A DNA stretch of 5,157 bases from Anaerolineales bacterium (lineage in GTDB: Bacteria > Chloroflexota > Anaerolineae > Anaerolineales > Villigracilaceae). The DNA lies in contig JAICQC010000344.1 in NCBI GenBank assembly GCA_025938055.1, forward strand, positions 1 through 5,157, given 5' to 3'. Under the pieces are notes generated by a model, which made no database searches, was not told the origin of the DNA, and saw nothing but the letters and a program-made list of their open reading frames with translations. Positions 1-4,986 of this stretch are shown here, piece after piece; within the stretch, counting starts at the first letter, position 1, and the number at the start of each line of letters is the position of its first letter. Made by a program: the position numbers and the translations under genes.

Positions 1-245
1 CCAAGCCATTGAACAATGTCAACCTGTATCATCTAGACGCAAAGGAGCGCAAGAAGATGGGCGTCGGTGAATTACCCGGTTCCCTGGCAGAGTCACTCAA
101 TGAACTCGCCAAAGACAAGGTCCTCGTTGATGCGCTCGGGCCTGTGGCGTACGAAGCTTTCAACCGCGCCAAATGGGAAGAGTGGGACGAATACCGCATC
201 CATGTGACAGATTATGAGATCGAGCGTTATTTGGAGACGGCGTAA
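1..245 (+). CDS. glnA: Glutamine synthetase type I, C-terminal end (partial, 5' end outside window)
   Basis: This is the last ~80 residues of a glutamine synthetase, the cytoplasmic enzyme that makes glutamine from glutamate, ammonia and ATP. The open frame runs in from the left edge (first full codon at base 3, Lys-Pro-Leu-Asn), so the TTG at base 9 is not the true start. Family-typical elements are the NLY segment (Tyr codon at 27-29), which aligns with the region of the adenylylated Tyr in enterobacterial GS, then LPGSLAESLNEL, and the tail EWDEYRIHVTDYEIERYLE. The tail resembles the Bacillus/GSI-alpha ending (EWD..R..VHPWE...Y) more than the enterobacterial one, so adenylylation control is not implied. 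As I recall the family, a Trp usually sits where VTDYE has Tyr. The frame closes with tandem TAA TAA codons (243-248), and a terminator follows at 298-336. Catalytic parts lie outside the window. Confidence 0.93.
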   Translation, partial: KPLNNVNLYHLDAKERKKMGVGELPGSLAESLNELAKDKVLVDALGPVAYEAFNRAKWEEWDEYRIHVTDYEIERYLETA

Positions 246-297
246 TAAGGTAATTAGTAAGTGGTAATTGACGACGGGGAGTAGAGACTAGAGATTG

Positions 298-336
298 AGA
301 CCTCCGAGGGATAATGTCCTTTGGAGGTCTTTATTT
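298..336 (+). terminator. Rho-independent terminator after glnA
   Basis: AGACCTCC (298-305) pairs perfectly with GGAGGTCT (323-330). The stem continues inward through 306-311 against 317-322, including two G-T pairs, giving about 14 bp with the 5-nt loop TAATG. The 3' side runs into TTTATTT (about 330-336). It lies 50 nt after the glnA stop and ends 26 nt before the TATAAT of the next gene, so it separates the two transcription units. Confidence 0.8.
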
Positions 337-361
337 ATGAAGTTTGTATAAGCAGCGAGTG

Positions 362-367
362 TATAAT
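362..367 (+). promoter_or_regulatory. Candidate -10 box of the TIR gene
   Basis: This is a perfect TATAAT, 11 nt before the ATG at 379. Transcription would start around 373-375, leaving a leader of only about 4-6 nt with no room for a Shine-Dalgarno site, and none is visible (the bases before ATG are AAAATATATC). No good -35 box is seen at 17-18 nt spacing (338-344 reads TGAAGTT). A TG directly abuts the hexamer, one base off the usual extended -10 spacing. The preceding glnA terminator makes a dedicated promoter here likely. Confidence 0.5.
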
Positions 368-378
368 GAAAATATATC

Positions 379-1500
379 ATGTCCAAAGACATCTTCATCT
401 CCTACTCCCGCCGCGACCAGGAATTCGTCACACGCCTGGCGTCCGATCTGGATGCGCAAGTTGCTGGCGTGTGGTTTGACCAGTCCACGATTCGAGCGGG
501 GCAGAAGTGGCATGATGAGATCATGGAAGGCATCCGAGATTGCAAGGCTTTTATCCTGGTTCTATCCCCCGATTCGCAGGAATCGCGTTATGTGCTTGAG
601 GAAGTCAACAAGGCGCTGGAGCTTGGCAAAACCATCTTCCCGGTCATCTATCGTCCTGACCAATGGACCGGTCAATTTGAATCGCTAGTGAAAGAAGTCC
701 AAACCCTCGATCTGCGCTCGGGCAGCTACACGGATAACTTTTACAAGCTCGTCGATGGCCTGATCGAAGAGGGCGCCATCAAAGCAACCGGAGAACGACC
801 CTTCCTGCGCCAGCCGACAAAGCCAGGTTTGGATGTTGTCTTCAGCAAGATCCCCGGCTGGGCATTCGCATGGAGCCTGGGTTGGCTGGTCTTCTGGATG
901 GTTGTCGTCATTGTCTTTGCCATCCTCGTTGCCAACCAGGGCGATCTAGGGAGCGATGATTTTCTGAGCTTTATCCTTATTCTTATGAGTGCCGGGGTGG
1001 GAGGTTTTCTTGGCGGCTTACTGGCAGGTCTGTTCACGATGCTCACCCTGCGACCGAACGCGGCAAGCATTTCCTGGAAACATATGTCACCCACCATTCG
1101 CATCTGGGGAATCAGTGGTCCGCTGGGGATGATCGTGTCCGGCGTAATTACGTCACTGATGATCGCTTTCGGCGCGCTCAGCGTTCAGGGCGCTGACCCA
1201 GATTGCAGCGGCGTTAATTTGGGCGATTGCATGGGACAGATCATTGGCAGCGCGATCGGGGAAGCCATTGGACTGGTGATCCTGATCCTTGGCGTATTTT
1301 TCCTCTTTGTAGTCGTAGCCTGGTTCCTCACAGGCATGTTCGCGGGCTGGCAGGTCGTTCGTCACATCCGCAGGCTGGAACCGGGCATCACAAAAGGACA
1401 GGGTTGGAGAGTCTCCGCCGGGTGGGGATGCGGAGCGATCATTGCAGCGCTTGTGATGTTTTTTCTGGTTGGGATACTTTCCAGTGCGCTGGGGCTATAG
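379..1500 (+). CDS. TIR-domain protein with C-terminal multi-pass membrane domain
   Basis: This 373-residue protein has a TIR domain at about residues 3-115: DIFISYSRRD (first strand), then TIRAGQKWHDEI around the BB-loop, FILVLSPDS, and SRYVLEEVNKALELGK. Glu47 in WHDEI aligns, by my reading, with the catalytic Glu of NAD-cleaving TIR domains of plants and bacteria. A linker (about 116-160) leads to roughly five hydrophobic segments at 162-185, 195-222, 242-267, 286-325 and 346-371. The loops at 223-241 and 326-345 are Arg/Lys-rich, which fits a cytoplasmic TIR domain and an outside C-terminus. Segment four opens with a glycine zipper (G286, G290, G294, G298). Cys276 and Cys284 lie in the preceding, probably external loop. 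The start matches the usual TIR N-terminus; there is no Shine-Dalgarno site. I do not recognise the membrane domain. NADase activity or antiphage signalling is inference, and no defence partner gene is present. The last 6 bases overlap the convergent glycosylase gene. Confidence 0.9.
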   Translation: MSKDIFISYSRRDQEFVTRLASDLDAQVAGVWFDQSTIRAGQKWHDEIMEGIRDCKAFILVLSPDSQESRYVLEEVNKALELGKTIFPVIYRPDQWTGQFESLVKEVQTLDLRSGSYTDNFYKLVDGLIEEGAIKATGERPFLRQPTKPGLDVVFSKIPGWAFAWSLGWLVFWMVVVIVFAILVANQGDLGSDDFLSFILILMSAGVGGFLGGLLAGLFTMLTLRPNAASISWKHMSPTIRIWGISGPLGMIVSGVITSLMIAFGALSVQGADPDCSGVNLGDCMGQIIGSAIGEAIGLVILILGVFFLFVVVAWFLTGMFAGWQVVRHIRRLEPGITKGQGWRVSAGWGCGAIIAALVMFFLVGILSSALGL

Positions 1501-2760
1501 CGCTTCGCGAAGCATTATGTCCACATGTCTTCGCAGCGCTGCCGGACGAATTGAGCCTGTGCTAACCTTCCTGGCACCCAGAAACTTCGCGAACCGAATC
1601 AATCCCTTCCCAAGCGCGTCCCCAAACTGGGCATCTTTCACTGGCGCGTCGTCCTCGTGCCAAAAACCCTTGATCTCCAGCGTCATCGTCGTGCGGTCGA
1701 GCTTTGGGTCGAGCCGCGCCACCAGGTCGTCGCCATACAGGATCGGCAGGACATAATATCCCCAGCGGCGTTTCGGCGCGGGTGTATACACTTCCCATAT
1801 ATACTCAAAATCAAATAACTTCTTTGCCCGCCCGCGCGCGCTGACGATATCCAGCGGCGAGAGGAATGTGACTTCCTCCAGTGTTGAGATCTCTTTGGGA
1901 TTCCAGCCTTTGGGGACTTTTCCTTTTTCGAGCGCATCCAGCACTGGCAGGTCCTCTCCCAGGGCAAGGAAGGTCTCGCGCATCCCCTCCACCTGAACAC
2001 GCTGCAACATCCCCGACTCGACCCAGCCTTCGAGCTTTTGATTCATTTCCTCACGCCCATACTTGCGGCGCATATCGTAATCCAGACTGATCCTCATCCC
2101 CGCCTCGCGCAGCAGCCCATGGAAAGAGACAGCCTTCCGGGCAAAGAACTCCTCCGCCTCTTTTTCACTCGCCACGTAATCGAATTCCTTTGGAGCAATG
2201 TTCTCGCGAAAATCATAGAGCCGCTCGAACCCCTCGCGATGATGGATCATGAGCTCGCCCCCGAGCCACATATCGAACAGAGCCACAGATGTTTCCTTGC
2301 GCCCGCGATAACTTTGCAATGCCAGGCGTTTGCCATTGAAATCCCGGTTCCCCAGCGGGCCCCGTGTCCTGAGTTCCGCGCGCACGTGCTCCAGCACGGC
2401 CTGATGTTCCGGGACGAAGTATTTCACGTATTCATGCTGCGCACGCTGCTCCATATGAAAACGGAAATACGGAAGATCTGACATTGGATACATCGCCAGC
2501 CAGCCGCCATAGTCAAAGAACTGGCGTTCTTTATATGCCACCTGATAAAGATGTTCTGGCTTATAGTCAAGGACGCGGCTGTGCAACACGGTATCCTGGC
2601 TGCGCGCGAATATATTCAGCGGGTCGAGCTGCACCGCCTCACAGGCGCGGATCGCCTGCGTGGTCCCCTTTTTGCCCTTCCAGCGGCGACCGGGCCACAA
2701 TCCCTGTTTGCCTAGGACGAAACGTCTTGCAGTCTGTCGGGAGATAGCAATGGGTGTCAT
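1495..2760 (-). CDS. ycaQ: AlkX/YcaQ-type winged-helix DNA glycosylase (HTH_42 family)
   Basis: This 421-residue protein is close to full family length (E. coli YcaQ is about 410). The family (COG3214, AlkZ-like) comprises winged-helix proteins; E. coli YcaQ (AlkX) excises alkylated bases and unhooks interstrand crosslinks in the cytoplasm. Visible marks are ISRQTARRFVLGKQGL near the N-terminus, Q44-L45-D46 in EAVQLDPLNIFARSQD matching the QxD catalytic motif of the YcaQ branch (AlkZ itself has QxQ), FDYGGWLAMYP at about 82-92, and the C-terminal signature LSPLDIVSARGRAKKLFDFEYIWEVY followed by RWGYYVLPILYGDDLVARLDPKLDR. The ATG at 2760 is supported because the conserved N-terminus begins right after it, although the nearest Shine-Dalgarno-like GAGGAG (2774-2779) is 13 nt away. 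It lies 146 nt downstream of yhhQ on the same strand, with its own extended -10 candidate. The exact substrate is not determinable from sequence. Confidence 0.93.
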   Translation of the reverse strand: MTPIAISRQTARRFVLGKQGLWPGRRWKGKKGTTQAIRACEAVQLDPLNIFARSQDTVLHSRVLDYKPEHLYQVAYKERQFFDYGGWLAMYPMSDLPYFRFHMEQRAQHEYVKYFVPEHQAVLEHVRAELRTRGPLGNRDFNGKRLALQSYRGRKETSVALFDMWLGGELMIHHREGFERLYDFRENIAPKEFDYVASEKEAEEFFARKAVSFHGLLREAGMRISLDYDMRRKYGREEMNQKLEGWVESGMLQRVQVEGMRETFLALGEDLPVLDALEKGKVPKGWNPKEISTLEEVTFLSPLDIVSARGRAKKLFDFEYIWEVYTPAPKRRWGYYVLPILYGDDLVARLDPKLDRTTMTLEIKGFWHEDDAPVKDAQFGDALGKGLIRFAKFLGARKVSTGSIRPAALRRHVDIMLREAL

Positions 2761-2810
2761 AAATTGATCCGGTCTCCTCGCAAGGAAGTCTTATCAGTTG
2801 GAATTTGCTG

Positions 2811-2819
2811 ATTTTAGCA
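2811..2819 (-). promoter_or_regulatory. Candidate extended -10 promoter of the glycosylase gene
   Basis: Read on the minus strand this is TGC-TAAAAT, an extended -10 (TGn) followed by a 5/6 match to TATAAT. It lies about 50 nt before the ATG at 2760. No convincing -35 is present at 17 nt spacing (GTCCAT), as is common for extended -10 promoters. It would allow expression independent of the upstream yhhQ transcription. Confidence 0.4.
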
Positions 2820-2906
2820 CAAATATTCTAAGAATGGACTACATTCCTGTACCCCACAAGAACATACAACCGCGAAACAGATCGCTCCTGCCTGGCGTGG
2901 GGCGGA

Positions 2907-3611
2907 CTACGCCGCGAACGGATTAAAGTTTGTTCCCCTGTCGTAGTAATCCTCATTCTCCACCCGCTTGAGGGAATGGACAACTGCATACGTAACAGGA
3001 GTCATTAATGCTTCCACACCGCATTTGAATAAATAATTCGTCACCGTCAGGGTAAGGAACAAGCTCCAAGGGAAGACGCCAAAGGCAGATGCCACGACCA
3101 TAAACATGCCTGTATCCACCAACTGACCGATGAGCGTGCTGCCTATGGTCCGCGCCCACAGCCATCGACCATTCGTCAACACCTTCATTTTTGCCAGAAT
3201 GAATGAGTTGGTGAATTCTCCAGTCAGGTAACCTGCGAGGCTTGCCAGTACGATTCCGCCAGTGCTCATCCCACCTAGAATTGCATTGTACGCCTCGTCC
3301 CCCGCGTAGCCCTGCCAGGTCGCTTCGCCCGGCATCAGGCGGATGATCCAGAAGACAAACGCGCTCAGTGCCAGGCAGGCAAAGCCAACCCAGATCACGC
3401 GTCGAGATTTTCTGTATCCATATACCTCTGTGAGAATGTCACCAAAGATGTAGCTGATGGGGAACAGGATCGTCCCGGCATCAAACGCCAGCGGTAACCC
3501 GAACAGGCTGAATCCCCAATCCACGATTTTTGCGGAGGAAGCGATATTGCTCACGACAAGGACCGTCACAAAGACAGCCATGATCAGGTCGAAGAAGCGG
3601 TATTGTTTCAT
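2907..3611 (-). CDS. yhhQ: Queuosine precursor transporter (YhhQ / VUT_1 family)
   Basis: This 234-residue inner-membrane protein belongs to the DUF165/VUT_1 family, whose E. coli member YhhQ imports the queuosine precursors preQ0 and preQ1 for tRNA position 34. Family marks are SNI at 21-23, the core FPISYIFGDILTEVYGYRKS (50-69) followed by RRVIW, GEFTNSFILAKMK (131-143), RTIGSTLIGQLVDT (154-167), YLFK..VE..MTPVTY (193-208) and the C-terminal T-FNPF. About six hydrophobic segments are visible. The ATG lies only 4 nt after the ttuA stop (3616-3618) and has no clear Shine-Dalgarno site, so translational coupling to ttuA is likely. No queuosine biosynthesis gene is in the window, so the imported compound (preQ0, preQ1 or queuine) cannot be told. 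The family call is firm; the precise substrate is inference. Confidence 0.93.
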   Translation of the reverse strand: MKQYRFFDLIMAVFVTVLVVSNIASSAKIVDWGFSLFGLPLAFDAGTILFPISYIFGDILTEVYGYRKSRRVIWVGFACLALSAFVFWIIRLMPGEATWQGYAGDEAYNAILGGMSTGGIVLASLAGYLTGEFTNSFILAKMKVLTNGRWLWARTIGSTLIGQLVDTGMFMVVASAFGVFPWSLFLTLTVTNYLFKCGVEALMTPVTYAVVHSLKRVENEDYYDRGTNFNPFAA

Positions 3612-3615
3612 GGAA

Positions 3616-4557
3616 CTATTCTGAGACTGCCGTACTTTGCGCTTTCTCGATCATCCTGCAAAAGGAACAGAGATCGTCTGTGGAGGTGGGTTGTCCGCAT
3701 TTGGGACAGGCATGCAGATGCGCGCGTTCCATATTTTTCTCAATAAACAGGTCACCCCGTTTTCGTGCTTCGAGGAAGCGCAAGTAAAAGGTAAGCTTCG
3801 CACCCGGGCGTGTCGTTTCGAGCTGGTTGAGCAATTCCTTGTAATAAATGGACTGTGAGCCTTCCGCGAAGGGGCACTCCTCGTAGATGTACTCGATGCC
3901 GCGCGCCAGGGCGTAGGCCGTCATCTCGCGCTCGTAGAAGCGGCACAACGGCTTTACCTTGCGCGCCAGCCCGTCGGACGCCGGCAGGACCGGTCCCTGG
4001 CGCAGGAGATATTCACTGGACCAGGACAGCGTGTTGCCGAAGAGCACAGCCGCCTCGTCGTCGAGATTATGGCCCGTCGCCAGCACATCATAGCCGAGGT
4101 CCCGCGCGATACGGTTCATCTCATGACGTTTCGCCAATCCGCAGACCGCGCACGGTTTGCCGTGTCCGCGGTGGGAAATTTCCGAAAGTACCGGGATGGG
4201 CTTCCCATATTTGTTTTCGATATCCACAATGTGAAGCTTCAGATTGTGCTCGCTTGCAAACCTTTCAGTCAGTCGCTGTGACTCATGCGAGTAGTCGATT
4301 CCGCCATCGATGCCCAGACCGAGGTAAAGTCCATCCACCTGATAGCCGAGTCGATGAAGAATATCCCACAATGCCAGCGAGTCTTTGCCGCCTGAAACAG
4401 CGACCAGGATTTTCTCATCACGCCTGAACATCTCATATTTTTTGATAAAGCGTTCGGTCTGCTCGGGCACCCATTCGAGGTAATGGTCCTTACACAACGC
4501 CAGTTTGTGCTGGCGCATATTGACTGAGGCTTTTGCTCCGCATTTTTTACATTTCAT
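3616..4557 (-). CDS. ttuA: tRNA 2-thiouridine synthetase TtuA (TIGR00269-type PP-loop ATPase)
   Basis: This 313-residue enzyme adenylates a uridine of tRNA and replaces its 2-oxygen with sulfur; in Thermus TtuA acts at position 54 and takes sulfur from thiocarboxylated TtuB. The family architecture is complete: an N-terminal zinc site (C3, C6, C22, H25), the PP-loop SGGKDS at 55-60, C136 and C139 in KPCAVCG plus C228 in EECPF (the three expected ligands of the 4Fe-4S cluster), TGHNLDDEA at 161-169, and a C-terminal zinc site (C284, C287, C297, C300). The ATG at 4557 has a GAGGAA Shine-Dalgarno 5 nt upstream (4563-4568). ttuB lies upstream on the same strand, which favours TtuA over the related archaeal/eukaryotic wobble enzyme Ncs6. 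yhhQ follows after 4 nt. No key residue is missing. Confidence 0.95.
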   Translation of the reverse strand: MKCKKCGAKASVNMRQHKLALCKDHYLEWVPEQTERFIKKYEMFRRDEKILVAVSGGKDSLALWDILHRLGYQVDGLYLGLGIDGGIDYSHESQRLTERFASEHNLKLHIVDIENKYGKPIPVLSEISHRGHGKPCAVCGLAKRHEMNRIARDLGYDVLATGHNLDDEAAVLFGNTLSWSSEYLLRQGPVLPASDGLARKVKPLCRFYEREMTAYALARGIEYIYEECPFAEGSQSIYYKELLNQLETTRPGAKLTFYLRFLEARKRGDLFIEKNMERAHLHACPKCGQPTSTDDLCSFCRMIEKAQSTAVSE

Positions 4558-4562
4558 AGTAT

Positions 4563-4568
4563 TTCCTC
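4563..4568 (-). promoter_or_regulatory. Shine-Dalgarno site of ttuA
   Basis: GAGGAA on the minus strand, 5 nt before the ATG at 4557, supports that start. The palindromic repeat element on the upstream side begins at or directly beside this site (CGTCAT... from 4568 on the plus strand), so folding of the element could influence ribosome access. Confidence 0.65.
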
Positions 4569-4655
4569 GTCATCGCGAGCGACCCGCTCCGCGGGAAGCG
4601 AAGCAATCTCCCACTTGATAATGGGATTGTTTCGTCGCTGCGCTCCTCGCAACAC
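4568..4655. repeat. Palindromic intergenic element (CGTCAT-CGCGAGCG...CGAAGCAATCTC type)
   Basis: The element has an imperfect inverted-repeat structure. GCGAG (4575-4579) pairs with CTCGC (4646-4650). GAAGCAAT (4600-4607) pairs with ATTGTTTC (4626-4633), with one G-T pair. CCCA (4610-4613) pairs with TGGG (4622-4625) around the loop CTTGATAA, leaving 4608-4609 as a bulge. The left arm carries a small side hairpin (CCCGC-TCC-GCGGG, 4583-4595). It resembles the dispersed CGTCATTGCGAGCGAAGCGAAGCAATCTC-like repeats I recall from Chloroflexota and other environmental genomes; copy number cannot be seen here. It lies between ttuB and ttuA and would be transcribed with them. No ORF is present. Confidence 0.6.
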
Positions 4656-4658
4656 TCC

Positions 4659-4704
4659 CCGGCACTTGCGTCCGGGGCAAGTGTGAACCGGACGCAAGTG
4701 CCGG
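4659..4704. repeat. Perfect 17-bp inverted repeat (strong hairpin) just after the ttuB stop
   Basis: CCGGCACTTGCGTCCGG (4659-4675) is the exact reverse complement of CCGGACGCAAGTGCCGG (4688-4704), around a 12-nt loop (4676-4687). In the leftward transcript the hairpin begins 7 nt after the ttuB stop. No T-tract follows on the transcript side, so it is not a standard intrinsic terminator; a role in mRNA 3'-end protection, processing or partial attenuation is possible. The loop contains an extra GCAAGTG (4677-4683), identical to 4694-4700, so CACTTGC (4663-4669) can pair with either copy. Confidence 0.8.
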
Positions 4705-4711
4705 TGTGACA

Positions 4712-4903
4712 TTAGCCTCCCGAAATCACCGCGATCAGTTTGATCTCATCACCGTCTCGCAAGATCTCGTCGTCGAGGATCATCTCCCCCTCGCGTGTCG
4801 CGATGACCGACTCAGGCACGACGTTGATCTTCTGCAGGGCAGAGAGCAGCGTCATGCCGGGCTTCACTTCATACTCCTTGTTCCGCAAAATCAACTTAAC
4901 CAA
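4712..4903 (-). CDS. ttuB: Ubiquitin-like sulfur carrier TtuB (ThiS/MoaD superfamily)
   Basis: This 63-residue beta-grasp protein ends in Gly-Gly, the tail that is adenylated and thiocarboxylated by an E1-like enzyme so that the carrier can donate sulfur. Length, the strand pattern (KLILRNKEYEVKPGMTLLSAL...), DGDEIKLIAVISGG at the C-terminus and the neighbouring ttuA point to TtuB, the donor for tRNA 2-thiolation in Thermus. ThiS and MoaD share the fold and remain alternatives on sequence alone, but no thiazole or molybdopterin genes are nearby. The start is TTG at 4903, chosen because a full AAGGAGG lies 4 nt upstream and the next in-frame TTG (4894) would be too far from it. The activating enzyme (TtuC/MoeB-like) is not in the window. 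ttuA follows after 154 nt containing two palindromic elements. Confidence 0.88.
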   Translation of the reverse strand: MVKLILRNKEYEVKPGMTLLSALQKINVVPESVIATREGEMILDDEILRDGDEIKLIAVISGG

Positions 4904-4907
4904 CGTT

Positions 4908-4914
4908 CCTCCTT
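4908..4914 (-). promoter_or_regulatory. Shine-Dalgarno site deciding the TTG start of ttuB
   Basis: AAGGAGG on the minus strand, a full anti-SD match, is 4 nt before TTG at 4903. No ATG or GTG is available near it in frame, so it fixes the unusual start codon. Confidence 0.8.
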
Positions 4915-4922
4915 GGAAGGCG

Positions 4923-4931
4923 ATTCTACCA
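4923..4931 (-). promoter_or_regulatory. Candidate extended -10 promoter of ttuB
   Basis: Minus strand TGG-TAGAAT is an extended -10 motif with a 5/6 hexamer. Transcription would start near 4916, giving a leader of about 13 nt that still contains most or all of the AAGGAGG site. No clear -35 is found at standard spacing. It would drive ttuB and probably ttuA-yhhQ. Confidence 0.4.
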
Positions 4932-4950
4932 TCAGGAAGGAATCAGCGCC

Positions 4951-4980
4951 TTGACAGCAATCCCCGGTTAACTGTACGAT
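4951..4980 (+). promoter_or_regulatory. Candidate sigma-70-type promoter of the glycosyltransferase gene, leaderless
   Basis: A perfect TTGACA (4951-4956) is followed, after 18 nt, by TACGAT (4975-4980, 4/6 match). The expected transcription start is about 4987, exactly the A of the ATG. No Shine-Dalgarno-like purine run precedes the ATG, which fits a leaderless mRNA. Confidence 0.55.
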
Positions 4981-4986
4981 AGACTC

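Noticed and set aside
249..300. Short direct repeats (GGTAATT twice; GAGA-type repeats) after glnA
   Set aside because: The units are too short and irregular to call a repeat array or CRISPR; they look like low-complexity intergenic sequence before the terminator.
379..1500. A Thoeris, CBASS or Pycsar-type defence system around the TIR gene
   Set aside because: No SIR2/SLOG effector, nucleotide cyclase or NLR-like partner is in the window; neighbours are glnA and a DNA glycosylase. A TIR domain alone does not establish a defence system.
2761..2906. Terminator or small gene in the yhhQ-glycosylase gap
   Set aside because: CCCCAC (2852-2857) and GTGGGG (2897-2902) can pair, but with a 39-nt loop and no T-tract; no short ORF with a Shine-Dalgarno site or RNA-gene signature was seen. 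Only the extended -10 motif is supported.
3612..3660. preQ1 riboswitch before the queuosine transporter gene
   Set aside because: yhhQ follows ttuA by 4 nt, leaving no leader, and no preQ1-type hairpin plus A-rich tail was recognised upstream of ttuB either.
3855..4427. A 190-codon open frame on the plus strand
   Set aside because: It lies wholly antisense to ttuA, is rich in Arg, Pro and Cys without any recognisable motif, and is explained as a shadow of the real gene.
4659..4704. Intrinsic terminator between ttuB and ttuA
   Set aside because: The stem is strong, but neither side is followed by a T-tract in its transcript direction, and ttuA downstream has no separate promoter that I could identify.
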